From NCBI GenBank assembly GCA_023266575.1, contig JAHFPV010000006.1:116909-180908 (forward strand): a stretch of DNA of 64,000 bases, given 5' to 3'. Below the pieces are notes generated by a model that was not told the DNA's origin, made no database searches, and was given only the letters and a program-made list of their open reading frames with translations. Positions 8,289 to 15,792 of the stretch are shown in pieces; positions within the stretch are counted from its first letter, which is position 1; each line of letters begins with the position of its first letter. A program made the translations under genes and the position numbers. This DNA is from Sphingobium sp. (lineage in GTDB: Bacteria; Pseudomonadota; Alphaproteobacteria; Sphingomonadales; Sphingomonadaceae).

Positions 8289-9292
8289 CCGAACCGCGCA
8301 TGATCGTCGGCATAAGGGGCAGCGGGATTGCCGCGACGACATGCGCACATCTGCTGAACGGAGCGGGCCTTCGGGTCGCAAGCGAAGCCGCCCATCGCGC
8401 GCCAGTGCCGACGATCATGCTCAGCGATCCGGCCCTGGCGCTACTGCGCGACATATTCGGGCGGCCCGACCTGTTTGCCGACAGTCCCCGGATCAAGCGC
8501 CGTGTGGTCGCCTGGGGTGGCGCGCCGGTGGTGGTGCCGCATGGCGCGGCGCTGGCGTCGGAAGATCAGGTACAGGCGGCTTTGGCGGGGGAACAGCCTG
8601 TCGCAGGGGATCAGCCGGTTGATTTCATGATCAACGCCGCGCCGCCTCTGCCGCTGGGCGAAATGCGGATTTTTGGCGATCGCAATGCCGTGGCGACGGA
8701 GGTGCGGCTGCGCGACCCGGCGTGCAACGAAGAAGGCCGGGTCGAGGCGGTGCCGAACGGCTGGTTGTTTCTGGTGCCAGCCGGTCCGGGGGAAGGCTGG
8801 TTGCTGGCAGTGGGGGGATCGCTCGACGATCTGCTGGCGGAAAGCTCACTGATCGCGCCGGTCATTGATGCCGTGGGGGCGGTGTCGATGCCGTTCCTCG
8901 CCGCGCCGCGTCTGCATCTGCCCCTGTGCGGTGACGACTGGCTGGCCTGCGGCACGGCGGCGCTGGGCTTCGATCCGATCTGCGGCGATGGCACGGCGCA
9001 GTCGGTGCGGGAGGCGATACTGGCGTCCGCCGTTTTGATCGGCATAGCGGAGGGCGGTGATGCGGCGGCGCTGCTGACCCATTATCAGTCCATGCTGATC
9101 GCGGCGATGCGGCGGCATCTGCTGCTCTGCGCGCAATTTTACGCCAGCGGCGGGATCGGCGAGTGGTGGCGGGCGCAGCATGACGCGCTGATGGACGGGC
9201 ATCGTTGGTGTACCTGCCTGCTGGCCAAGATGCCGGAGCCTGCCTTTGTCTTGGACGGTGTGCGGCTGCGGCCCCGGCGACAGGCGGCGTGA
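8285..9292 (+). CDS. qhpG: FAD-dependent monooxygenase for CTQ tryptophan hydroxylation
   Basis: 335 residues. An N-terminal nucleotide-binding stretch (IVGIRGSGIAATTCAHLL) fits the GxGxxx dinucleotide fold of single-component flavin monooxygenases, and a later GDGTAQSVREAI matches the GD motif that contacts FAD ribityl. In QHNDH systems this protein adds the two oxygens to the gamma-subunit tryptophan that becomes the quinone, before export. It is placed between qhpB and qhpF here, whereas in Paracoccus it follows qhpE. There is no signal peptide, so it is cytoplasmic. Start ATGA overlaps qhpB; the stop overlaps qhpF (GTGA). The assignment depends on family plus context. Confidence 0.88.
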   Translation: MTEPRMIVGIRGSGIAATTCAHLLNGAGLRVASEAAHRAPVPTIMLSDPALALLRDIFGRPDLFADSPRIKRRVVAWGGAPVVVPHGAALASEDQVQAALAGEQPVAGDQPVDFMINAAPPLPLGEMRIFGDRNAVATEVRLRDPACNEEGRVEAVPNGWLFLVPAGPGEGWLLAVGGSLDDLLAESSLIAPVIDAVGAVSMPFLAAPRLHLPLCGDDWLACGTAALGFDPICGDGTAQSVREAILASAVLIGIAEGGDAAALLTHYQSMLIAAMRRHLLLCAQFYASGGIGEWWRAQHDALMDGHRWCTCLLAKMPEPAFVLDGVRLRPRRQAA

Positions 9293-10992
9293 ATGGTGTA
9301 ACGCCTGCGCCAGTCGCCGACTGGAGCGCCTACAAGCGGCTGACGCCCTTCCTGCGCCCTTATCGCGGCGCGCTCATCATGGTGCTGGCGATCAGCCTGA
9401 TCTCTACCGCGCTGGGGCTGGCCCAACCCTATCTGTCGAAGCTGATGATCGACGAGGCACTCTTGCGCCGGGATATGGGCGCGCTTGTGCGGATCGCGGC
9501 GATCATGATCGGCGTGACCATCGCCGGGTTCGCGGTCAATATCCTGGCGAGCTATCGCTATGTTTCGCTATCGGCAGCGATGCTCTACGATATTCGCGCG
9601 GCCTTGCTACGCCATCTCCAGACGCTCTCGCCGCGTTTCTATGGCAGCTTCCGCCTGGGCGATCTCGTTTCGCGGATGAACAGCGATGTGAGTGACGTGC
9701 AACGGATTGCGTCTGATACTTTGCTGTCCGTGGTCAGCAACCTGCTATTCTTCGTTGGCTGTGTAGCAATGATGCTGTGGCTCGACTGGCGGTTGTTTCT
9801 GGTCAGCGTGGTGCTGGTCCCGGCAAGCCTTGCGACCTTTGCCTATTATCAGCGGCGGCTGACTGCGCTGACCCGCGACATGCGGGAAAAGGGCGCGGAT
9901 CTGGGCAGCCTGCTGGTCGATACGGTGATGGGGATGCGTGTCGTTGCCTCGCTGCGGGCGGGCGAGCATGAGGTCGGGCGCTTCCGGCAGAAGAATGACG
10001 CTTTTGTAGGCGCGATGCTGCGGATGCAGGTCGCCTCCTATATGACCGGGGCGCTGCCCGGCACGCTGATGACGGCGGCGACGTCCGCGGTGATCCTCTA
10101 TGGCGGCTGGCGCATCATTGAGGACGGCATGAGCATCGGCACGCTGGTCGCGTTCATGACCTATCATATGCGGCTGCTCTCGCCGATTCAGACGCTGATG
10201 GGGCTGACGTCGGGGCTGGCGTCGGCGCGGGTATCGTTGGGCCGGATATTTGAGCTGTTCGATACCAAGGCGGAAGTGATCGAACGCGCCGATGCCGTGC
10301 CGCTGGAACGGGCGGGGGTGATGCGGTTCGATCGGGTGGCGATGCGCTATGATCGCGATGCCGTGCTGCGCGACATGGACCTGACGATCCCGGCGGGCAG
10401 CCTATGTGCGATTTTGGGGCCGAGCGGCGTCGGCAAATCGACCATGGCCGACCTGATGGTCCGCTATCTCGATCCCGATAGCGGGCAGGTCCTGGTCAAT
10501 GGCCGGGACCTGCGCAACTACCGCCTTGACGATGTGCGGCGGGAGATCATCCTGGTCGACCAGTCGCCCTATTTGTTCAACGATACAATCGCGGCGAATA
10601 TCGGCTTTGCCCTGCCCGATGTACGGCAGGCCCAGATCGAGGCAGCAGCCCATGCGGCGGGGCTGGACGAGTTTCTCGCGCGCTTGCCCTTGGGCTATGA
10701 GACCCGAGCCGGGGAGCGAGGCATGGCGCTGTCAGCGGGGGAGCGACAGCGCATCGTCCTGGCGCGGGCGCTGCTGCGCTCGCCCAGCATATTGATATTG
10801 GACGAGCCGACGTCGGCGCTCGACGGAGAGACAGAGCAACTGGTCGCCGGGCGGCTGCGTGGCGCGCTGCCCGACGCGACCATCATCATCATCACCCACA
10901 AGCCCGCCATGGCGCAGATGGCCGACATGATCGTGACGCTGGCCGACGGACGCGCGCAGGTAGAGCGGCGGGGCGAGCCGGTTCATGCCTGA
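9289..10992 (+). CDS. qhpF: ABC exporter (fused TM and ATPase) for the modified gamma subunit
   Basis: 567 residues. The N-terminal half holds about six membrane segments of an ABC type-1 exporter (GALIMVLAISLISTALGLA and onwards). The C-terminal half is the ATPase with Walker A GPSGVGKST, signature LSAGERQR and Walker B ILILDEPTSALD. In the QHNDH family it carries the cross-linked QhpC to the periplasm, since QhpC has no Sec signal. The start is GTG 9289, overlapping the qhpG stop as GTGA; the open frame extends 28 codons upstream into qhpG but without a better start. It overlaps qhpE by eight bases. Confidence 0.9.
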   Translation: MNGVTPAPVADWSAYKRLTPFLRPYRGALIMVLAISLISTALGLAQPYLSKLMIDEALLRRDMGALVRIAAIMIGVTIAGFAVNILASYRYVSLSAAMLYDIRAALLRHLQTLSPRFYGSFRLGDLVSRMNSDVSDVQRIASDTLLSVVSNLLFFVGCVAMMLWLDWRLFLVSVVLVPASLATFAYYQRRLTALTRDMREKGADLGSLLVDTVMGMRVVASLRAGEHEVGRFRQKNDAFVGAMLRMQVASYMTGALPGTLMTAATSAVILYGGWRIIEDGMSIGTLVAFMTYHMRLLSPIQTLMGLTSGLASARVSLGRIFELFDTKAEVIERADAVPLERAGVMRFDRVAMRYDRDAVLRDMDLTIPAGSLCAILGPSGVGKSTMADLMVRYLDPDSGQVLVNGRDLRNYRLDDVRREIILVDQSPYLFNDTIAANIGFALPDVRQAQIEAAAHAAGLDEFLARLPLGYETRAGERGMALSAGERQRIVLARALLRSPSILILDEPTSALDGETEQLVAGRLRGALPDATIIIITHKPAMAQMADMIVTLADGRAQVERRGEPVHA

Positions 10993-11659
10993 TCCACTGC
11001 GCATCGCCATCATCGACAGCGGGGTACATCCCGACCATCCGCATATCGACGCCGCGCGTCTGCTGCCGGGCTGTGCCGTGGCGCGCGATGGCTGCGTAAG
11101 CAAAGGCGATACGCTGGACAGTTTGGGCCATGGCACGGCGGTGACTGCCGCGATCATGGAGCAGGCACCCGATACGCTGTGCCTGCCGATCCGGGTCTTT
11201 CACGAAGCCCTGCGTGCCAGCGCGCGGGCCTTGGTCAGCGCGATCGAGCGGGCGGTTGAGGCGCGGGTCGATATGATCAACCTCAGCCTTGGCACCGTCA
11301 ATCCGGCGCATAGCGAAGCCTTTGCGGCGGCAGTGGCACGGGCCGAGGCGGCGGGGGTGCTGATCGTCGCGGCGCGCGATGTGGACGGGCAGCTTTGCTT
11401 TCCGGGCAGTCTGGATGGCGTAGTGGGCGTCAGCCTCGACTGGGACTGTCCCCGTGAAACCTATGTTGAGCGGGGCGGAATCATCCATGCCTCTGGCCAC
11501 CCCCGCCCAATCCCCGGTGTCGAACAGCGGCGCAATCTTTACGGGGTGAGCTTCGCGGTCGCCAATGTCAGCGGGATCATCGCGCGGGCGCGTCAGGCGA
11601 TGCCGAACCCCGCGACCCGCTCGACCATCCAGAAACAACCAATCGCGCCGACCGCATAG
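10985..11659 (+). CDS. qhpE: Subtilisin-like protease that trims the gamma-subunit leader
   Basis: 224 residues, a minimal subtilase. The catalytic triad is visible: D11 in IIDSGV, H49 in LGHGTAV and S189 in GVSFAVANVSG. There is no signal peptide or propeptide, fitting the cytoplasmic leader peptidase of the qhp system. The segment that carries the oxyanion Asn in subtilisin (AAGNEG) reads AARDVDG here, so the Asn is replaced, probably by Asp132; this may reduce turnover. Its last 67 bases overlap, tail to tail, the 3' end of the HupE-like gene on the other strand, an unusually long convergent coding overlap. Confidence 0.9.
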   Translation: MPDPLRIAIIDSGVHPDHPHIDAARLLPGCAVARDGCVSKGDTLDSLGHGTAVTAAIMEQAPDTLCLPIRVFHEALRASARALVSAIERAVEARVDMINLSLGTVNPAHSEAFAAAVARAEAAGVLIVAARDVDGQLCFPGSLDGVVGVSLDWDCPRETYVERGGIIHASGHPRPIPGVEQRRNLYGVSFAVANVSGIIARARQAMPNPATRSTIQKQPIAPTA

Positions 11660-12591
11660 AGCGCGGCGACCCGCACCGGCGTGGCCAGCGAGATAGCGCG
11701 CAGGCCCGCCAGTGCCGCGATGATCGCACCGACGAACAGCAATTGCCCGGTTTCGACGCCGATGTTGAAGAAGATCAGCGCGGGCAATTTCTCGCCCGCC
11801 TGCACGCCCAGTTCGCCGAGCGCGGTGGCAAAGCCAAGGCCATGGAGCAGGCCGAACAGCGAGACGACAGTCAGTTGTCGGCGGAACGCGAACCCCTGTT
11901 CTCCCTTCCCGACCAGCAGCGCCTCGCGGGCCATGAAGGCGATCGACAGGGCGATAGCGGCCTCGACCGGGGGGACGGGGACGCGCACCAGTTCAAAAAA
12001 GGCGACAGCGAGTGAGACAGAGTGACCGGCAGTGAAGGCACTGACAAGCCACAATAATTCCCGGCCCCGCGCAAGCAGGGCAAGGCACAGCACGAAGGCG
12101 AGATGGTCCCAGCCCAGCCAGATATGCCAGACCCCCTGCGCCAGGAATTCGGGCGCGATCCGGGTCAGGGGTCGCTGGGCCGCTGCGGTTTCACCAACGG
12201 GTATTGCAATACCGTTCGTATCCCCGGTCAAGCTGCGATCGACCTGGCTGCCCATGACATTGGTGACGAAGCGACCGCCATCGGCGCGCCAGGGTGTCTG
12301 GATCATGTCACCGGCAACAAAGGGACGTTCGCAGACAAATTCAAAGGCATATTGCGCCCGCCCGCCGCTGGACTGGCGTGTCATGCCGGTCTGGCTGCAC
12401 CCGTCTGGCCAGACGACCGGCGCGGGCTGGCCGACCGTTTCCGGCACGGCGGCGGTGAACTCATATGTATTGGCGTCCTCACCCTGCGTCAGGGCGAAAT
12501 CGGCGGACAGGAAGATGTCGGCCATCGCCGTCGCCGGCAGCAGCGCGGCGAACGACAGCAGGAGCGCGGCCAGACTATTCTTCCACATCAT
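11593..12591 (-). CDS. HupE/UreJ-family permease with N-terminal periplasmic domain
   Basis: 332 residues. A signal-like start (MMWKNSLAALLLSFAALLPATAMA) is followed by about 120 soluble residues, then the membrane domain. That domain has histidine-rich motifs typical of HupE/UreJ nickel/cobalt permeases: QGVWHIWLGWDHLAFVLCL, FTAGHSVSLA and LFGLLHGLGFA. Start ATG 12591 (or 12588) follows AGGAG. It overlaps the upstream PPIase-like gene by 17 bases, so the two form an operon that diverges from urtA. No urease or hydrogenase is in the window. Metal supply to the ureohydrolases is a reasonable guess, since some members of that superfamily use nickel. Family is sure, cargo is not. Confidence 0.82.
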   Translation of the reverse strand: MMWKNSLAALLLSFAALLPATAMADIFLSADFALTQGEDANTYEFTAAVPETVGQPAPVVWPDGCSQTGMTRQSSGGRAQYAFEFVCERPFVAGDMIQTPWRADGGRFVTNVMGSQVDRSLTGDTNGIAIPVGETAAAQRPLTRIAPEFLAQGVWHIWLGWDHLAFVLCLALLARGRELLWLVSAFTAGHSVSLAVAFFELVRVPVPPVEAAIALSIAFMAREALLVGKGEQGFAFRRQLTVVSLFGLLHGLGFATALGELGVQAGEKLPALIFFNIGVETGQLLFVGAIIAALAGLRAISLATPVRVAALYAVGAIGCFWMVERVAGFGIA

Positions 12592-13432
12592 ATTTCTCCT
12601 TGAGGCCTGACAGCGCCTTGTCGATGGCGGCATTGCTGTGGGCGATCATATAATCCTGCCGCACCTGATCGCGGATGGCGGGGAAGGGGATCATGGCGCT
12701 GGCGATGCTCTCGCTCTTGCGCACGAAATGCCAGCCGCGGGGAGATCGGACCGGGCCGAACCAGCGGCCTTCCGGTGCGGCTTTCAGCGTGGCGACGAAG
12801 GGCTGGCCGAAAATGCCGCGCACCATCGAATCGCCATAGCGTGGGAAGCTGCGCCCCAGCCAGAAATCGTCGCCGGCTATGGTTTCACCGGCGTTGAGCT
12901 GCGTCAGTAACAATGCGGCGTCGGCGGGCTTCTGCGCCAAGTAGATCTGGGTGAAGCTGGTGCGCGGTTCTGCGCGATATTGCGCCAGATTGTCGGCATA
13001 ATGATTGACCAGTTGCTCCTCGCTTGGTTCGGGCGGTGCACCCGCGATCAGGTAGCGGACCTTGTCCACCAGCCGCTTGCGGGTTTCCCCGTCGGTCAAA
13101 TGCATGTTGCGGTCGATCGCCTCGCGAAACAGCAGCTCCTCTGCCAGATAATCGCGCTTGATCCGCGCCTTGTCTGCTGCAGTGGCGGGGCGACCGACCA
13201 GCGTTTCATATTCCCCGACCATCGCCTGTTCGACTTGCGGGGTGAAAACGACCGGCGGCTTTTGCGCCTGTTCGATAGCGTAATAGCCGCCGAACAGCGC
13301 CACCCCGGCAGCCATGAAAGCCACCAGCGGATCGCGGATGGCCTTGCGCGCCATGGCAAGGATATGGGGTGGCGAGACTGAAGATTTCGCCACCATCGCG
13401 TCCGTCGCCATCTGTCCCGCCCCGTCTGCCAT
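12575..13432 (-). CDS. Membrane-anchored parvulin-like peptidyl-prolyl isomerase
   Basis: 285 residues. There is one N-terminal membrane segment (LVAFMAAGVALFGGYYAI) and a long helical chaperone-like region with LAEELLFREAIDRNM. A parvulin-like C-terminal part follows (TSFTQIYLAQ, GETIAGDDFWLGRSFPRYGDS, GRWFGPVRSPRGWHFVRKSE), as in PpiC/SurA proteins. It probably acts in the periplasm as a folding factor and is coupled to the HupE-like gene by a 17-base overlap. The start may instead be ATG 13411, which has GGGGCGGG upstream; if the reverse promoter element at 13446-13441 is real, 13432 would be almost leaderless. Confidence 0.75.
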   Translation of the reverse strand: MADGAGQMATDAMVAKSSVSPPHILAMARKAIRDPLVAFMAAGVALFGGYYAIEQAQKPPVVFTPQVEQAMVGEYETLVGRPATAADKARIKRDYLAEELLFREAIDRNMHLTDGETRKRLVDKVRYLIAGAPPEPSEEQLVNHYADNLAQYRAEPRTSFTQIYLAQKPADAALLLTQLNAGETIAGDDFWLGRSFPRYGDSMVRGIFGQPFVATLKAAPEGRWFGPVRSPRGWHFVRKSESIASAMIPFPAIRDQVRQDYMIAHSNAAIDKALSGLKEKYDVEE

Positions 13433-13440
13433 GGCGCAAT

Positions 13441-13510
13441 ATTAGGGTGAGCCTGCGCACGGGTGCCTACGTCAAATGACGCATACGGGGGATAGGCGGC
13501 TTTCCATAGC
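13441..13510. promoter_or_regulatory. Bidirectional promoter box between the PPIase/HupE pair and urtA
   Basis: TACGTCAAATGACGCA at 13468-13483 is an almost perfect palindrome and looks like the full dimer site behind the half-conserved copies elsewhere. Forward, CATAGCCTT begins 37 bases after the T, at 13505. In reverse, CCTAAT sits at 13446-13441, the same distance from the other arm. The site could therefore drive both urtA and the PPIase/HupE pair. Confidence 0.6.
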
Positions 13511-13571
13511 CTTAAGCGGTCCAGATTGCTGCAGCGCCACAACCGGCCTGCCAGGGGGAGACCTACACATC

Positions 13572-14783
13572 ATGATCCGATCCAGGCTGCTCATGCTTGC
13601 CACCTCTGCCTGCGCGCTGGCGCTGGCTTCCTGTTCCGGCGGGGACAAGGCGAGCGCGCCTGCGGGCGACAGCGTGGCGGTGGGCGTGCTGCAATCGCTG
13701 ACCGGCACGATGGCGATCAGCGAGATCACGGTGAAAAACGCCGAGATGCTGGCGATTGAGGAGATCAACGCCACCGGCGGCGTGCTGGGCAAGCAGATCA
13801 ACGCGCTGGTCGAGGATGGCGCGTCCGATCCCTCCACCTTCGCGCAAAAAGCGTCCAAGCTGATCGAGAGCGACAAGGTCGCCACCGTGTTCGGCGGCTG
13901 GACGTCGGCCAGCCGCAAGGCGATGCTGCCGGTGTTCGAGCGGACGAAGAACCTGCTCTGGTATCCGGTGCAGTTTGAGGGCAATGAATGTTCGCCCAAT
14001 ATCATGTATTCGGGCGCGCAGCCCAACCAGCAGGCTCTGCCCGCGCTCGAATGGGCGGTGAAACAGGGCTATAAGAGCTTCTTCCTGGTCGGGTCCGACT
14101 ATGTCTATCCCCGCACCGCCAACCTGATCCTGAAAAAGCATATCGAAAAGGGCGGGATGCAGGTGCTGGGCGAAGCCTATGTGCCGCTGGGCGGCACCGA
14201 TTTTTCGGGCGTCATCGCCAAGATTGCGCAGGCCAAACCCGCGATCATCATCAACACGCTGAATGGCGACAGCAATGTCGCTTTCTTCAAGCAGATGCAG
14301 GCCGCCGGGATCAGCCCCAAGACGATGCCGGTCATGTCCTTTTCCATCGGCGAACAGGAAGCGCAGGCGATGGGCGCCGGTCTGGTCGAGGGCAGCTATG
14401 CCGCCTGGAATTATTTTCAGAGCCTGACCGGCGACGCCAATGCCAAATTCATCGCCGCCTACAAGGCCAAGTTTGGCAAGGATGCGGCGATCACCGACCC
14501 GATGGTCCATGGCTATCTGGATGTCTATGCGTGGAAGGCGGCGGTGGAGAAGGCCAAGAGCTTTGACCCCGACGCGGTGCGCAAGGCGGCGGCTGCGCTG
14601 GGCGGTTTCGCGACGCCAATGGGGACGGTCAGCTTTGCGGCCAACCAAAGCCTGGTGCAGAAAGCCTATATCGGCAAGCTGAAGGCCGACGGCCAGTTCG
14701 AGATCATCGCCGACAGCGGCAATGACATCGTGCCCGAACCCTATGACGCGCTGGCCTTCCCCGGCAAGACTTGCAAGCTTTGA
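13572..14783 (+). CDS. urtA: Urea/amide ABC transporter substrate-binding lipoprotein
   Basis: 403 residues. A lipoprotein signal ends in LALASC (lipidated C21). The mature protein is a type-1 periplasmic binding protein of the UrtA/FmdD/AmiC group (VAVGVLQSLTGTMAISE, MLAIEEINATGGVLGK, SDKVATVFGGWTSASRKA, WYPVQFEGNE). UrtA binds urea; relatives bind short amides. The start is ATG 13572 behind GGGGGAG; the open frame extends to 13476, but that ATG lies inside the promoter box. It is followed by a REP-like element and then urtB-E. Context next to ureohydrolases supports urea or a urea derivative as ligand. Confidence 0.88.
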   Translation: MIRSRLLMLATSACALALASCSGGDKASAPAGDSVAVGVLQSLTGTMAISEITVKNAEMLAIEEINATGGVLGKQINALVEDGASDPSTFAQKASKLIESDKVATVFGGWTSASRKAMLPVFERTKNLLWYPVQFEGNECSPNIMYSGAQPNQQALPALEWAVKQGYKSFFLVGSDYVYPRTANLILKKHIEKGGMQVLGEAYVPLGGTDFSGVIAKIAQAKPAIIINTLNGDSNVAFFKQMQAAGISPKTMPVMSFSIGEQEAQAMGAGLVEGSYAAWNYFQSLTGDANAKFIAAYKAKFGKDAAITDPMVHGYLDVYAWKAAVEKAKSFDPDAVRKAAAALGGFATPMGTVSFAANQSLVQKAYIGKLKADGQFEIIADSGNDIVPEPYDALAFPGKTCKL

Positions 14784-14798
14784 GGGAGTTTCACAACG

Positions 14799-14894
14799 CC
14801 GTTCGCCCTGAGCGAAGTCGAAGGGTTCGCCTGAGCGAACCGAAGGCACTTCACTCCGTTCAGTGGAAGGCTTCGACAAGCTCAGCCCGAACGG
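14799..14894. repeat. REP-like palindromic element between urtA and urtB
   Basis: The ends are imperfect inverted repeats of about 26 bases: CCGTTCGCCCTGAGCGAAG at the left against GCTCAGCCCGAACGG at the right. An inner palindrome GTTCGCCTGAGCGAAC also occurs. The same design is scattered through sphingomonad genomes. Within an operon it may stabilise or partly terminate the message, leaving more UrtA than permease. Confidence 0.8.
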
Positions 14895-14904
14895 ATGTTG
14901 GATA

Positions 14905-15792
14905 ATGGACGCCCTTTTCCTAAACCAGCTGTTCAATGGCGCGTCGCTCGCCTCGCTCTATCTGTTGGCCGCGCTTGGCTTGGCCCTATCCTTCGGGCTG
15001 ATGCGCGTCATCAACATGGCGCATGGCGAAATGCTGATGCTGGGCGGCTATCTCGCCTGGATGACATTGCTGGTGGTGCCGGGCGCGCTGGGGATTTTGC
15101 TCGCCATCCCCGTCGCGTTCATCGGCGCAGCGGCGATGGGCGGGTTCATCCAGTCGACCCTCATCCGCCACCTGTCCGCGCGCCCGCTCGACACGTTGCT
15201 GGCGACATGGGGCGTCAGCCTGATCCTGCAACAGGGCGCGCGCGACCTGTTCGGCGCGATCGGGGTGGAGGTGCGCGCGCCCGAATGGCTGACGGGCAGC
15301 TTTGTCGCGTTCGGCGTCACGCTGCCGTCGGCGCGGCTGTTCATCATCGCGATTGCGGCACTGGTGCTGGGCGGGCTGGCATTGCTGCTGCTCAAGACGC
15401 GGATCGGCCTGCTCGTACGGGCCGTCAATCAGGACCGGATGATGGCGTCGGCCAGCGGCATCGACGTCAAGCGCGTCGATTTCACCATCTTCTGCCTTGG
15501 CTCCGGGGTCGCGGGACTGGCGGGCGTCATGTTGGCGCTGCTGGGTCCGGTGACGCCCAATGTCGGGCAGAGCTATATCATCCCCGCCTTCCTGGTCGTG
15601 GTGATGGGCGGGCTTGGCAGCATCATCGGCACGACCGCATCGGCGATCATATTGGGGCTGTTTGCCGCGCTCGCGCAGATTTTCGTCGATGTCAGCGTCG
15701 CGCAGATGCTGCTGCTGGTGTTCGTCATTCTCTTCATCCAGGTGCGCCCGCAAGGCGTCGTCGCCGTAAAGACCCGCCAGCTCGATGCCTGA
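14905..15792 (+). CDS. urtB: Urea ABC transporter permease
   Basis: 295 residues, almost entirely hydrophobic, of the LivH/UrtB branched-chain permease family. Family landmarks are FNGASLASLYLLAALGLALSFGLMRVINMAHGEMLMLGGY at the N-terminus and the cytoplasmic loop LVRAVNQDRMMASASGIDVKRVDF that contacts the ATPase. It lacks the N-terminal periplasmic extension of some UrtB proteins. Start ATG 14905 directly follows the REP-like element and has no strong ribosome site. It overlaps urtC by eight bases. Confidence 0.88.
   Translation: MDALFLNQLFNGASLASLYLLAALGLALSFGLMRVINMAHGEMLMLGGYLAWMTLLVVPGALGILLAIPVAFIGAAAMGGFIQSTLIRHLSARPLDTLLATWGVSLILQQGARDLFGAIGVEVRAPEWLTGSFVAFGVTLPSARLFIIAIAALVLGGLALLLLKTRIGLLVRAVNQDRMMASASGIDVKRVDFTIFCLGSGVAGLAGVMLALLGPVTPNVGQSYIIPAFLVVVMGGLGSIIGTTASAIILGLFAALAQIFVDVSVAQMLLLVFVILFIQVRPQGVVAVKTRQLDA

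Noticed and set aside
13476-13571. ATG 13476 as the urtA start
   Set aside because: It falls inside the palindromic promoter box and would put 32 residues before a normal lipoprotein signal. ATG 13572 is the sensible start.
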